A model generated the notes under the pieces. It was not told the origin of the DNA and searched no databases. It was given only the letters and a program-made list of their open reading frames with translations. Positions 9,405-18,058 of a stretch of 64,000 nucleotides of DNA are shown here, in pieces. Where the stretch lies: contig NZ_JASKLS010000021.1 of the NCBI RefSeq assembly GCF_030124375.1, positions 1 to 64,000 of the forward strand, given 5' to 3'. Every line of letters begins with the position of its first letter. Position 1 is the stretch's first letter. A program made the translations under genes and the position numbers. The stretch is from Sinorhizobium sp. 6-70 (GTDB lineage Bacteria > Pseudomonadota > Alphaproteobacteria > Rhizobiales > Rhizobiaceae).

Positions 9405-10334
9405 TCAGCCGAGGCTTCCGGCAAAACGCTCCGCGAGTCGCTGCCGTTTGAAGTGATCGGCGACAAAATCGATGAAGACGCGCGTCTTGGCGGGCAGCAG
9501 CGTGCGGCTACCGTAATAGACCGATATCGGGCCGGCATCGGCGTACCACTTGGGAACGAGCCGGATAAGCGCGCCGGATTCCAGATGAGGCAACACGTCC
9601 GGTACAGCGATCAGAGTCATGCCGAGACCGAGAAGGGCGGCGCGGCACATGGCGGCCGGATCATTGACGACGATCGTCTCCTTCGGCGCTGCCGCCATCT
9701 CCTCGCCTGCGGCGTTGCGCATCATCCATTGGCGGATGCGGCCGGTGCGCGCCGAGCGCATGGCGATGCCGTCAAGCTCGCCAAGGCCGGCGGGATCGAG
9801 CGGCAGGGTTCGGCCGGCCACATAAGCGGGTGAGGCAACGGCGATGATATGGGCGGGCGCCAGCACGCGCGAGACGATGCCGGGCGAGAGCTCGAAGCCG
9901 CCGCCGATTGCCGCGTCGAAACCCTCGGCGACCAGATCGACCTGCCGGTTGTCGAACTGCCAGTCGATCTGGATCCCCGGGTAACTCTTCAAAAAATCCG
10001 GCAGCAGCGGCAGGATGTAGTCGGTGCCAAAGGTCGGGCTGAGGCTGACCTTGAGCACGCCGGCAGGTTCCCGCCGTTCGTCGCCCGCCTCGGCGATTGC
10101 CGCCTGCAGCCCTTCGAGATTATCGCGGATTGCCGTCAGGAAGCGTTCACCATCCTCGGTCAGGGTCAGTTTGCGGGTCGAGCGATGGAAAAGCCGAATG
10201 CCGAGGTTTCGTTCGAGCATCGCGACATTGCGGCTGACGGCCGCCGGCGTCAGTCCGAGTCGCCGGGCCGCACCGGAAAAGCCGCCCTGTTCGGCGCTAC
10301 GGACGAAGGATTCGAGATTGGCCAGCGTTTCCAT
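9405..10334 (-). CDS. LysR-family transcriptional regulator
   Basis: The 309-residue protein has an N-terminal winged helix-turn-helix (NLESFVRSAEQGGFSGAARRLGLTPAAVSRNVAMLE) and a C-terminal periplasmic-binding-like effector domain starting near residue 90. It matches the CrgA/DsdC-like LysR group that often controls a divergent oxidoreductase. Its start codon lies in a CCATGG at 10331-10336 that also supplies the first ATG of the divergent SDR frame. There is therefore no intergenic space for a conventional LysR operator, which suggests a deletion at this junction. Confidence 0.9.
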   Translation of the reverse strand: METLANLESFVRSAEQGGFSGAARRLGLTPAAVSRNVAMLERNLGIRLFHRSTRKLTLTEDGERFLTAIRDNLEGLQAAIAEAGDERREPAGVLKVSLSPTFGTDYILPLLPDFLKSYPGIQIDWQFDNRQVDLVAEGFDAAIGGGFELSPGIVSRVLAPAHIIAVASPAYVAGRTLPLDPAGLGELDGIAMRSARTGRIRQWMMRNAAGEEMAAAPKETIVVNDPAAMCRAALLGLGMTLIAVPDVLPHLESGALIRLVPKWYADAGPISVYYGSRTLLPAKTRVFIDFVADHFKRQRLAERFAGSLG

Positions 10335-11001
10335 GGAATCTCAAGTGAGCGTTGAAAATGATGAAAGCGATTTCCCACTACCCGAGAAGGCCGCCGCCGT
10401 GGTTGACGCGATCAAGGCCGAGGCTGGCCGCGCCGTTGCCATCAGGGCCGATGCCGGTGATGCTGCCGCCGTGCGCGCCGCCGTCGTCGAAAAGGTCAAG
10501 ACGTTCGGTGGCATCGATATCCTCGTCAACAATGCCGGCATCGCGCTCGGCGGTGCGATCGACGAGATCACCGAGGCGGACTACAATCGAATGATCGCGG
10601 TCAATGTCACCGGCGTCTTCGTTGCCACGCAGGAGGCGGTACGCAACATGAAGGCGGGCGGGCGCGTTATCCACATCGGCAGCTCGATGGTGCGCTACGC
10701 CGCATTTCCAACCGCCTCGCTTTACACGCTGACCAAGGGTGCGGTCGCCGGCTTCAACCGCAGCTTGGTGCGCGATCTGGGGCCGCGTGGCATTACCGTC
10801 AACACGGTGCATCCCGGTCCGACCGACACCGACATGAACCCAGATGGCGGGCCGGTCTCCAAGATCGTCGGCCCGGGCATGGCGATCGGCCGTTATGGCA
10901 AGCCGGACGAGATCGCGAGCGTCGTCGCCTACCTGTCGAGCCCAGAGGCCGCCTTCGTTACTGGCGCTGACATCGTCGCCGACGGTGGCTTCACGGCCTG
11001 A
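10333..11001 (+). pseudogene. SDR-family oxidoreductase lacking its N-terminal nucleotide-binding segment
   Basis: The frame encodes a clear short-chain dehydrogenase/reductase from EKAAAVVDAIKAEAGRAVAI onward. It has the NNAG motif (DILVNNAGIA), the catalytic Ser (HIGSSMV), the YTLTK active-site Tyr/Lys pair and the C-terminal VTGADIVADGGF. What is missing is the first 40-45 residues with the glycine-rich TGxxxGIG cofactor motif; the coding match starts only about 40 bases from the LysR start codon. No Shine-Dalgarno sequence is visible. A deletion that removed the gene start and the shared promoter is the simplest reading, so the product is probably non-functional. Confidence 0.7.
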
Positions 11002-11037
11002 GGTCGCAGCGACTCGCAACATCGAAAGGAAGCCGCC

Positions 11038-11637
11038 ATGTCCATCGGTATTATCGGATCCGGCAACATCGGATCGGCCTTTGCCCGGGCACTCGCCCGG
11101 GCGGGGATCCCGGCCGTCATTTCCAACAGCCGCGGGCCGGAGAGCCTGAAAGAGCTTGCCGGCGAACTCACTCCCTACATCACCGCCGGGACGCGTGAAG
11201 AGGCCGCAGGCGCCGATCTCGTGTTTGTCGCCGTCAATTGGTCGAAGCTGCCCAAGGCGCTTTCCGGTCTGCCGGATTGGGAGGGCCGAATCGTCATCGA
11301 CGCGAACAACCCGATCGAGGCGCCGCTCTTCAAGCCCGCCGAGCTCGGCGGGCGGCTTTCAAGCGAGATCTTCACCGACCTCGTCCCCGGCGCGCGCGTC
11401 GTCAAGGCCTTCAACCATCTGCAGCCGCATCTCGTCTCCGGCGATCCGAAGGCAGAAGGCGGCCGCCGCGTGCTCTTCTTCTCCGGTGATGACGCAGCTG
11501 CCAAGGCGGAGGTCGGTGGGCTGATCGACCGGCTCGGTTTCTTCGGCATCGATCTCGGCCCGCTCTCGGTCGGCGGAAAGCTCGCCCAGTTTCCCGGTGG
11601 TCCGCTGCCTGCGCTCAATCTCGTGAAGTTCGATTAA
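11038..11637 (+). CDS. NADPH-dependent F420 reductase-like dinucleotide-binding protein
   Basis: The 199-residue protein opens with a Rossmann motif IGIIGSGNIGSAFARALARAG and continues with the FNHLQPHLV region seen in the F420-dependent NADP oxidoreductase family. Rhizobia do not generally use F420, so in this context it is better regarded as an NAD(P)-binding oxidoreductase of unknown substrate. A good ribosome-binding site (GGAAG) precedes the ATG. It begins 36 bases after the SDR remnant and probably belonged to the same transcription unit. Confidence 0.85.
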   Translation: MSIGIIGSGNIGSAFARALARAGIPAVISNSRGPESLKELAGELTPYITAGTREEAAGADLVFVAVNWSKLPKALSGLPDWEGRIVIDANNPIEAPLFKPAELGGRLSSEIFTDLVPGARVVKAFNHLQPHLVSGDPKAEGGRRVLFFSGDDAAAKAEVGGLIDRLGFFGIDLGPLSVGGKLAQFPGGPLPALNLVKFD

Positions 11638-11843
11638 ACATCAGGCAGGCCGGCGATCCGGCCTGCTTCTTGAACGCCCGCGATCCTCCCTCACGCACCA
11701 TTTCCATTTGTCTTTTTGCGCTGCACAAGATAGAGCTGTGCAGCCAAAATTTGTGCAATTGCCTTTTCGCGGGGCTCGCCATGGGCCATATCAGCGAAAC
11801 CGGGCGCGCCGTACCGGTGCCCCGGCGGATTGGAGGGTCCGAG

Positions 11844-12719
11844 ATGAAAACGATCACCACCGTCGCCGAACTGCGCGCGGCTCTCGCCGAGCATCGGCGA
11901 GCGGGAAAGGGCATCGGTCTGGTCCCCACTATGGGCTATCTTCATGTCGGCCACATGGAACTGGTGCGCCGCGCGCGCAGCGAGAACGACGTGGTCGTTG
12001 CCAGCATCTTCGTTAATCCCCTGCAGTTCGGGCCGAACGAAGACCTTGCCAAATATCCGCGCGATCTCGCCCGCGACCAGGCGATGCTTGCCGAGGGCGG
12101 CGTCGATTTTCTCTTCGCGCCCGGCGTTTCCGACATGTATCCGCGTCCGATGGAAACCGTGGTCGACGTGCCGAAGCTCGGCTCGGAGCTCGAGGGTTCG
12201 GTCCGGCCCGGCCATTTCGCGGGCGTCGCGACGGTCGTCACCAAGCTCTTCAACATCGTCCAGCCGGACCGTGCCTATTTCGGCGAGAAGGATTTCCAGC
12301 AACTGCAGATCATCCGCCGCATGGTCGAGGATCTGGCGCAGCCCGTCTCGGTGATCGGCGTGCCGACGGTGCGCGAGGCCGATGGTCTCGCCTGTTCGTC
12401 GCGCAACGTCTATCTCACCTCCGACGAGCGCCGCGCCGCTGCGATCGTGCCGAAGGCGCTGGACGAGGCCGAACGGTTGATCGCCGGCGGCCTGACCGAA
12501 CCTGGCGCTGTCGAGAGGGGCGTCATCGACTTCCTGTCGGCAGAACCGCTGGCGCGGCCGGAGGTCGTCGCGCTGCGCGATCCGGAAACGCTGGAGCCGA
12601 TCCTTGAGGTCGGCGAGAAGCCGGTTCTGTTGTTGCTTTTCGTCCGCTTCGGCAGCACGAAGCTGCTCGATAACCGTGTTATCGCACCGAAATCTGCCCA
12701 TTTTGCAAAGGTAGCCTGA
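11844..12719 (+). CDS. panC: Pantothenate synthetase PanC
   Basis: PanC joins pantoate and beta-alanine with ATP in the last step of pantothenate synthesis. From the ATG at 11844, preceded by GGAGG, the protein is 291 residues; the frame is open back to 11670 without homologous sequence. Family motifs are PTMGYLHVGHMELVRRA (nucleotide HIGH-like motif), FVNPLQF, GEKDFQQLQII and the SSRN loop. panB follows two bases after the stop codon, so the two genes form one operon. Confidence 0.97.
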   Translation: MKTITTVAELRAALAEHRRAGKGIGLVPTMGYLHVGHMELVRRARSENDVVVASIFVNPLQFGPNEDLAKYPRDLARDQAMLAEGGVDFLFAPGVSDMYPRPMETVVDVPKLGSELEGSVRPGHFAGVATVVTKLFNIVQPDRAYFGEKDFQQLQIIRRMVEDLAQPVSVIGVPTVREADGLACSSRNVYLTSDERRAAAIVPKALDEAERLIAGGLTEPGAVERGVIDFLSAEPLARPEVVALRDPETLEPILEVGEKPVLLLLFVRFGSTKLLDNRVIAPKSAHFAKVA

Positions 12720-12721
12720 GA

Positions 12722-13543
12722 ATGAGCGTACACACCGCGAAGCGGCGGCTCAGCCCCGCCAATATCGAAGCCCTGAAGGGCGAACGCCCGATCGTCAGCC
12801 TCACCGCTTATACGACGCCGATCGCGCGCCTGCTCGATCCGCATGTCGATTTCCTGCTCGTCGGCGACTCGCTCGGCATGGTGCTCTATGGCCTCGACAC
12901 CACGGTCGGCGTCACGCTCGACATGATGATCGCTCATGGTCAGGCGGTGATGCGCGGCTCCGAACGCTCCTGCGTCGTCATCGATCTTCCCTTCGGCTCC
13001 TATCAGGAATCGAAGGAGCAGGCCTTCCGCAGCGCCGCGCGCATCCTGAAGGAAACCGGCTGCAGCGCGGTGAAGCTGGAGGGCGGGGCGGAAATGGCCG
13101 AGACCGTCGATTTCCTCGTCAGCCGTGGCATTCCGGTGCTCGGCCACGTGGGCCTCATGCCACAGCTCGTCAACACCACCGGCGGCTATCGCTCGGTCGG
13201 CCGCAACGAAAAGGAAGTGGCGAAGATCCGCCGCGACGCCAAGGCGATCGATGACGCCGGCGCGTTCGCGATCGTCGTCGAAGGCACGATCGAACCGGTC
13301 GCGCGCGAGATTACCGCTACCCTGCGTTCGCCGACCATCGGCATTGGCGCCTCGCCCGCCTGCGACGGCCAGATTCTTGTCTCTGACGACATGCTCGGCA
13401 TCTTCAACGATTTCAAGCCGCGCTTCGTCAAGCATTTCGCCGAGCTCGCACCGGCGATCTCGAAGGCCGTCGAGGAATATGCCAACGAGGTGAAGGCGCG
13501 GACCTTCCCGGCTATCGAGCATACCTTCCAGTTGAAGCGCTAA
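12722..13543 (+). CDS. panB: 3-methyl-2-oxobutanoate hydroxymethyltransferase PanB
   Basis: PanB makes ketopantoate from ketoisovalerate and methylene-tetrahydrofolate, the first committed step of pantothenate synthesis. The 273-residue protein has the TIM-barrel motifs LTAYTTPIARLL, DFLLVGDSLGMVLYG, the metal-site aspartates, and GHVGLMPQ. It is the second gene of the panCB operon. Downstream (13544-13853) there is a mosaic repeat but no clear terminator. Confidence 0.97.
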   Translation: MSVHTAKRRLSPANIEALKGERPIVSLTAYTTPIARLLDPHVDFLLVGDSLGMVLYGLDTTVGVTLDMMIAHGQAVMRGSERSCVVIDLPFGSYQESKEQAFRSAARILKETGCSAVKLEGGAEMAETVDFLVSRGIPVLGHVGLMPQLVNTTGGYRSVGRNEKEVAKIRRDAKAIDDAGAFAIVVEGTIEPVAREITATLRSPTIGIGASPACDGQILVSDDMLGIFNDFKPRFVKHFAELAPAISKAVEEYANEVKARTFPAIEHTFQLKR

Positions 13544-13620
13544 GGGGCAGGGGCCTCCGCTCCGTTTCGCGCTTGCGATCCAGCGGCGCCGTGTCGGCGC
13601 CGCGCGGGTTCGGTCAGTCC

Positions 13621-13726
13621 CTACAGCGCCGCGCGTATTATCAGAAGCGCAAGGGACGCTGTAGCACTTTGAATTGCTGCATGTTTTTGTTCTTAAATCG
13701 AGGTCGATTTAAGAAGACATGCAGTA
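13621..13726 (+). repeat. Rhizobial palindromic mosaic repeat, copy 3
   Basis: A full copy from CTACAGCGCC to CATGCAGTA, with the core ACTTTGAATTGCTGCATG and an inverted repeat (TTCTTAAATC with GATTTAAGAA). It occupies most of the 310-base panB-azlC spacer. No other feature is seen there apart from AT-rich sequence (13730-13775) that may hold the azlC promoter. Confidence 0.88.
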
Positions 13727-13853
13727 GCACGCCAAACATCAGAAAATTCAATCACTGTATCAGCGCAATTGAATTGTCGCCGCGTGCGGCAGCGCCTATC
13801 TGTCGCCCCATGCCGGTTCGCGGACATGCCTCCGGTTTCGGCGGGAGAAGTTC

Positions 13854-14573
13854 ATGAACAGAGACGATTTCCGAGCGGGGCTGCGTGGCGGCTTCCCTAT
13901 CATGCTGGCGGCTTCGCCTTTCGGCGCGCTGTTTGGGGCCCTGGCGGTCGATAACGGCTTTACGATCGCCGACGCGGTGTTCATGAGCGCCACCGTCTAT
14001 GCCGGCGCCAGCCAGATGGTGGGTATCGAACTCTTCGGCAACAACGTCCAGCCCTGGCTGGTCGTGCTCTCGGTCTTCGCGGTCAACTTCCGCCACGTGC
14101 TCTATTCTGCCTCGATCGCCAAGTACATCTCCCATTTCAGTTTCGGGCAGAAGCTTCTCGCTTTCTTCTTGCTCGTGGATCCGCAATATGCCGAGACGGA
14201 GCAGCGCGGCGAGCGTGGATTGCCCGTTACATTCGCGTGGTACCTCGGCTTCGGGCTGGTGATCTACGTACCCTGGATTATCAATACGCTGGTCGGGGCT
14301 ATCTTCGGTCAATTGATCGGCGATCCGAAGTCGATCGGCCTCGATGTCCTGCTGCCAATCTATTTCCTCGGCCTCGTGCTCGGCTTCCGCAAGCGCGATC
14401 GCTTCCTTCCCGTGGTCGCAACCAGCGCCGTCGCCTCCATTGCTGCCATGCACTTCGTCGGCTCGCCTTGGCATGTCAGCATCGGCGCACTTGCCGGCAT
14501 CCTGCTCGCGGCCGTCCTGCCGCCGGAGCATCGCCTGCAGCAAGGGTCAACGACCGTGGAAAAGGAGGCCTGA
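13854..14573 (+). CDS. azlC: AzlC-family branched-chain amino acid exporter, large subunit
   Basis: The 239-residue integral membrane protein has the AzlC signature near the N-terminus (RGGFPIMLAASPFGALFGALA) and the conserved motif SATVYAGASQMVGIELFG. Several further hydrophobic helices extend to LAGILLAAVLPPEH. AzlC pairs with the small AzlD subunit to export branched-chain amino acids or azaleucine (known from Bacillus AzlCD and Corynebacterium BrnFE). azlD starts three bases after its stop codon. The actual substrate here is inferred. Confidence 0.9.
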   Translation: MNRDDFRAGLRGGFPIMLAASPFGALFGALAVDNGFTIADAVFMSATVYAGASQMVGIELFGNNVQPWLVVLSVFAVNFRHVLYSASIAKYISHFSFGQKLLAFFLLVDPQYAETEQRGERGLPVTFAWYLGFGLVIYVPWIINTLVGAIFGQLIGDPKSIGLDVLLPIYFLGLVLGFRKRDRFLPVVATSAVASIAAMHFVGSPWHVSIGALAGILLAAVLPPEHRLQQGSTTVEKEA

Positions 14574-14576
14574 GCC

Positions 14577-14885
14577 GTGGATGCACAGCACCTCAACCTC
14601 ATCTACCTGATCGTCGCCGCCGCACTCGCCACCTTCGCGACCCGGTTCGGCGGATATGTGCTGATCACGCAGCTGAAGCGCATTCCGCCGCGGCTAGAAG
14701 CGGCGCTGAATGCCGTCCCGGCGGCGGTTCTGACGACGCTGGTTGCGCCGGCCTTCGTCTATGGCGGCTTCGACGTCGCGGTGTCGATGCTCGTTGCCTT
14801 CGCGATCGGCATGCGTTTCTCGACGCTCCGGATGCTCGTTGTCGGCTGGGTCGCGGTGATGGTCATCCGGCACGTGATCCTGTAG
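14577..14885 (+). CDS. azlD: AzlD-family small membrane subunit
   Basis: The 102-residue protein consists almost entirely of membrane helices. It carries the AzlD-type pattern ATFATRFGGYVLI followed by PPRLEAALNAVPAAVLTTLVAPA. It is translated directly behind azlC on the same strand and should form the heteromeric exporter with it. The start is GTG at 14577 with the preceding AAAAGGAGG serving as Shine-Dalgarno inside the end of azlC. Confidence 0.9.
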   Translation: MDAQHLNLIYLIVAAALATFATRFGGYVLITQLKRIPPRLEAALNAVPAAVLTTLVAPAFVYGGFDVAVSMLVAFAIGMRFSTLRMLVVGWVAVMVIRHVIL

Positions 14886-15015
14886 CTCTCTCGTCCTTCC
14901 CGCTACCGGCGGGTACGGGTCGGGCGCCCGCCATTGGCGCTAAACCAATACTGGATTATCATCCCTTGGTTGCCGGAGAGGCACATCAGCCCTCCGGACT
15001 TGGAGGAGTGACCTC

Positions 15016-15255
15016 ATGATTATCAGGATTTCGATTGCCCTCCTGTTGGCCCTCGCACCTGTGACTGCCTTTGCCAACCAGTGCCCCACCATGATGGCGG
15101 CGATAGACGCGGCTCTGCCAAACGCCTCCCTTTCCGAAGCCGACATGGCCAAGGTCAAACAGTTGCGTCAGCAGGGCGAACAGCTGCACCAGTCGGGCGA
15201 TCACGCCGGCTCTGAGGCAGCGCTCGGCGAAGCAAAGAAAATGTTGGGAATCTGA
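15016..15255 (+). CDS. Small exported protein, function unknown
   Basis: The 79-residue product has a classical signal peptide (MIIRISIALLLALAPVTAFA, cleavage after AFA). The mature part of about 59 residues is helical and amphipathic (MAKVKQLRQQGEQLHQSGDHAGSE), with one Cys near its start. A strong ribosome-binding site, GGAGG, precedes the ATG. Similar short periplasmic proteins are common in rhizobia but have no assigned role. It could be a helical-hairpin periplasmic protein; no partner is evident nearby. Confidence 0.75.
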   Translation: MIIRISIALLLALAPVTAFANQCPTMMAAIDAALPNASLSEADMAKVKQLRQQGEQLHQSGDHAGSEAALGEAKKMLGI

Positions 15256-15599
15256 ACGGAAGAGCCGGGATCGCCCCGACCTTTCGGTTCAAAATCCGGA
15301 GCGGGTCAATCCGCCGCGAGCCGGAAATCTGGACGGCGGCCGCCATAGGATTGCGGCGCGGCGGCACCTTTCAGGCCTACAGCGCCGCGCTTCCTAAGTA
15401 GTCGGCTGACGATTTTCAAATCAAACGTGCAATCCCGTAAAATTTCCGGGTTACACCGGAGCAGCGCGGGAAATATAACATTGTCGTTGGTAGAGATATC
15501 GTACCTCCCAACTGAGGCCCGGCCGCCCCCCTGTAGCCCCCAACCTACGCCGCCGGGCCTCCCTCGCACCCCTTCATAGCAACGGAAGTTCCGCGCGCT
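15256..15599. other. Non-coding spacer with a strong GC-rich hairpin
   Basis: This stretch between the small exported gene and mosaic repeat copy 4 has no convincing gene. Base composition changes sharply: 15415-15510 is AT-rich and 15510-15575 is C-rich on the plus strand. A perfect 10-bp stem pairs 15514-15523 with 15552-15561, with a nested GTAG/CTAC pairing. A fragment CTACAGCGCCGCGC at 15375 matches the left end of the mosaic repeat. It may hold an unrecognised small RNA on either strand. Confidence 0.4.
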
Positions 15600-15705
15600 A
15601 CTGCATTTTTTCTTAAATCGAAGCCAGATTTAAGGACAAAAACATGCAGCAATTCAAAGTGCTGCAGCGACCTTTGCGCGGCTGACAAGACGCGCGGCGC
15701 TGTAG
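15600..15705 (-). repeat. Rhizobial palindromic mosaic repeat, copy 4 (inverted)
   Basis: This copy runs on the minus strand: CTGCAT palindrome arm with AAATC inverted repeat, then CATGCAGCAATTCAAAGT, the GACCTTTGCGCG motif, and GCGGCGCTGTAGG at the right end. It lies downstream of the aminopeptidase P gene, where it could act as a transcript-end hairpin. Confidence 0.85.
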
Positions 15706-15747
15706 GTCGGTGGCGCGGAAAGACGCTCTTGGTTCGACGGGCTGTTC

Positions 15748-15792
15748 GTTAGATCGCTTCACCGTTCCAATGAACTTATGACGCGATCTAAC
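15748..15792. repeat. Short palindromic element (GTTAGATCGC ... GCGATCTAAC)
   Basis: A 10-bp perfect inverted repeat (15748-15757 with 15783-15792) is separated by 25 bases. Its position 21 bases beyond the aminopeptidase stop codon suggests a terminator-like or repeat-family hairpin. It resembles a second palindrome class common in rhizobia and comparable to the one at 57991. Confidence 0.6.
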
Positions 15793-15812
15793 CATTTGAA
15801 GCAACACAAGTT

Positions 15813-17648
15813 TTAGCGTGTGACCGCTTCCGTGGCGGCCTCCAGCCAGCGGCGCGTCTCGTCGCTGGCGATGAGCGGCATGAGTTTGTCACGCGTTTCA
15901 GCATGGTAGGCGTTCAGCCAAGCAAGCTCCTCGTCGGTCAACAGCGAAGGCAGGACGAGGCGCCGGTCGATCGGGCAGTAGGTCAGCGTGTCGAAGCCGA
16001 GCATCGGCAGGTCGCCGCCTTCGATCTCCGAGGCTTCGCGGATGACGACGAGATTCTCGATGCGGATGCCGAAGGCGCCCGGGCGATAGTATCCGGGCTC
16101 GTTGGAAAGGATCATGCCCGGCAGCAGTTCCTGCGTCGAGAGCCGGGCGATGCGCTGCGGCCCCTCGTGCACGGAAAGATAGGAACCGACGCCGTGCCCG
16201 GTGCCGTGGGCATAGTCGGCGCCCGCCTTCCAGAGTGCGATGCGGGCAAGGGGATCGAGATCGACGCCGCGCGAACCCTTGGGGAAGCGCGCCGTGCTTA
16301 TCGCGATCATGCCCTTCAGCACCAGCGTAAAGAAACGCTTCTGCTCTTCCGGAACGGCACCGATCGCGACCGTGCGGGTGATGTCGGTGGTACCGTTGAT
16401 GTATTGCGCGCCGGAATCGATCAGGAACATGGTTCCGGGCTCGATTGTCCGGTCCGTATCCGTCGTCACGCGGTAGTGCATGATCGCAGCGTGCGAGCCG
16501 GCGCCTGCAATCGTGTCGAAGGAGATGTCCTTCAGCGGATTCTGCATGCGCTCGCCGACGGTCGCGCGCGCGGCCTCCAGCCTTTCCGTCGCGGCGATCT
16601 CGGTCACGCTGCCGGGTTCGGTCTGGTCGAGCCAAGCGAGGAACTCCACCATCGCGGCGCCATCCTGCAGATGCGCGCGGAGCGAACCCTGGATCTCCGC
16701 GTCGTTCTTGCGGGCGCGGGGGAGGCGGGCCGGATCGACTGCGCCGACGATCGAGCCGCCCTTCGCGCGGATCAGCTCGCCGATGGCGAAGGGCGCAAGG
16801 TCGGGATCGATCATGATCGCGGCGCCGGTCGCTGCCAGCGCCGACAGCCGATCCTCGAAACTTGCGGGCGCGGCGATCTCGGCAAGCTGGGTCAGATAGG
16901 CTTCCTGTTCAATGCCGGTCTTGCGCTTGTCGAGGAAGATCTCGGCGCGGCCGTCTGCAGGGATGATCGCGCGGGCGAGCGGATGCGGCGTGTGCGGGAC
17001 GTCGCTGCCGCGAATGTTGAAGGCCCATGCGACGGAGGAGGGGTCGGTGAGGACGACGGCGGCCGCCTTCGCTTTGTCGAGGCCGGCAGCAATCGCCGCA
17101 ATCTTGTCCTTCGCCAGTTGGCCGGCGTACTCGATCGGCTGGATCGTCACCCGGCCGAGGGGAGCGGCGGGCCGGGCGGTCCAGATTTTGTCGAGCGGGT
17201 TATGATCGAGAAAGACGAGCGTGCCACCGATCGCCGCAAGCGCTTTCTGCAGCTTGAGGACCTCGGCGCCGGTATGCAGCCACGGGTCGATGCCGAGGCG
17301 GAAACCTTTCGGCGCATGGCCCTCCAGCCAGACATGCGGCGGCTCGCCGATCAGGTCGCCGCCTGTGAAGACGCTGCCGTCGACCTGCTCCTTGAGTTGG
17401 GTCACGTAACGTCCGTCGACGAAGACGATCGCTTCACGCTGCGTAATAAGCGCGACGCCGGCGGAGCCGGTGAAGCCCGTCAACCAGGAAAGACGCTCGG
17501 ATGAAGCCGGCACATACTCGCCCTGGAATTCGTCGGCGCGTGGCACGAGGAAGCCGTCAATGTCGAGGGCCGCGAAAGCGGCGCGCAGAGCGGCGGTGCG
17601 CTCCTTGCCGAACTGAGGCGTGGAGGTGACTTCGAAGGACTGAAACAT
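15813..17648 (-). CDS. Aminopeptidase P family protein (M24B, Xaa-Pro)
   Basis: The 611-residue protein matches the large three-domain form of aminopeptidase P. Two creatinase-like N-terminal domains (about 1-310) precede a pita-bread catalytic domain. Metal-site motifs of the M24 family are present: DSGAQYINGTTDITRTV (two Asp), GTGHGVGSYLSVHEGP (His), SNEPGYY (Glu) and RIENLVVI (Glu). It removes N-terminal residues preceding proline, most likely in the cytoplasm as no signal peptide is present. It stands alone, flanked by repeats downstream and a non-coding RNA region upstream. Confidence 0.94.
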   Translation of the reverse strand: MFQSFEVTSTPQFGKERTAALRAAFAALDIDGFLVPRADEFQGEYVPASSERLSWLTGFTGSAGVALITQREAIVFVDGRYVTQLKEQVDGSVFTGGDLIGEPPHVWLEGHAPKGFRLGIDPWLHTGAEVLKLQKALAAIGGTLVFLDHNPLDKIWTARPAAPLGRVTIQPIEYAGQLAKDKIAAIAAGLDKAKAAAVVLTDPSSVAWAFNIRGSDVPHTPHPLARAIIPADGRAEIFLDKRKTGIEQEAYLTQLAEIAAPASFEDRLSALAATGAAIMIDPDLAPFAIGELIRAKGGSIVGAVDPARLPRARKNDAEIQGSLRAHLQDGAAMVEFLAWLDQTEPGSVTEIAATERLEAARATVGERMQNPLKDISFDTIAGAGSHAAIMHYRVTTDTDRTIEPGTMFLIDSGAQYINGTTDITRTVAIGAVPEEQKRFFTLVLKGMIAISTARFPKGSRGVDLDPLARIALWKAGADYAHGTGHGVGSYLSVHEGPQRIARLSTQELLPGMILSNEPGYYRPGAFGIRIENLVVIREASEIEGGDLPMLGFDTLTYCPIDRRLVLPSLLTDEELAWLNAYHAETRDKLMPLIASDETRRWLEAATEAVTR

Positions 17649-17904
17649 GGATTATTTCCGGCAATTTGGCGGGGAACCGCGACTGGGATGATCGTCATGT
17701 TAGCGGAAAGGGCGCTTCAGAGGAAAGAGGCGATATCCGGCCGTGAACAGGCCGATGGGCTGCGGATATGCGCCCGTCGAGCGGGGCATTTGCCCATTCC
17801 GCGGACATATGCGTGACATGCATGGCACCCATGCTGCAACGCATCTATCTCTATCGGAATAATGGTTTATAAGCGCGCTCAACGAACACGGACGAACATC
17901 CGGT

Positions 17905-18056
17905 GGTTCAAAAAGCTGCAGTTCTGAGAATAGTTGGTCATTCTGTTCTCCTCCTCCCTCAAGGGTGGCCAATTTCAGAACGGTAGAAGCCCGCTCGAGC
18001 GCTCCTCCTCCTCAGGCTCGCGGGCACAGGCGATGCCTCTGGCATCGCCTTTGTTT
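17905..18056 (+). ncRNA. Candidate anti-Shine-Dalgarno trans-acting sRNA (alpha-r14/cuckoo-like)
   Basis: Three consecutive hairpins are visible. Hairpin 1 pairs 17921-17927 with 17975-17981, plus an inner stem 17934-17940/17966-17972, and exposes CTCCTCCTCCCTC. Hairpin 2 pairs 17989-17993 with 18021-18025 and 17996-18000 with 18016-18020, exposing GCTCCTCCTCCTCAG. Hairpin 3 is a 10-bp stem (18028-18037/18041-18050) followed by TTGTTT, a terminator. Repeated CU-rich loops complementary to ribosome-binding sites characterise known alphaproteobacterial sRNA families such as alpha-r14 (NfeR1). The 5' end is a guess; no clear promoter was identified. Confidence 0.7.
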
Positions 18057-18058
18057 CG

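Noticed and set aside
15306..15569. 87-residue minus-strand open frame in the 15.3-15.6 kb spacer
   Set aside because: Its sequence is Gly/Arg-rich from GC-rich DNA, it has no ribosome-binding site and crosses the hairpin; nothing family-like is visible.
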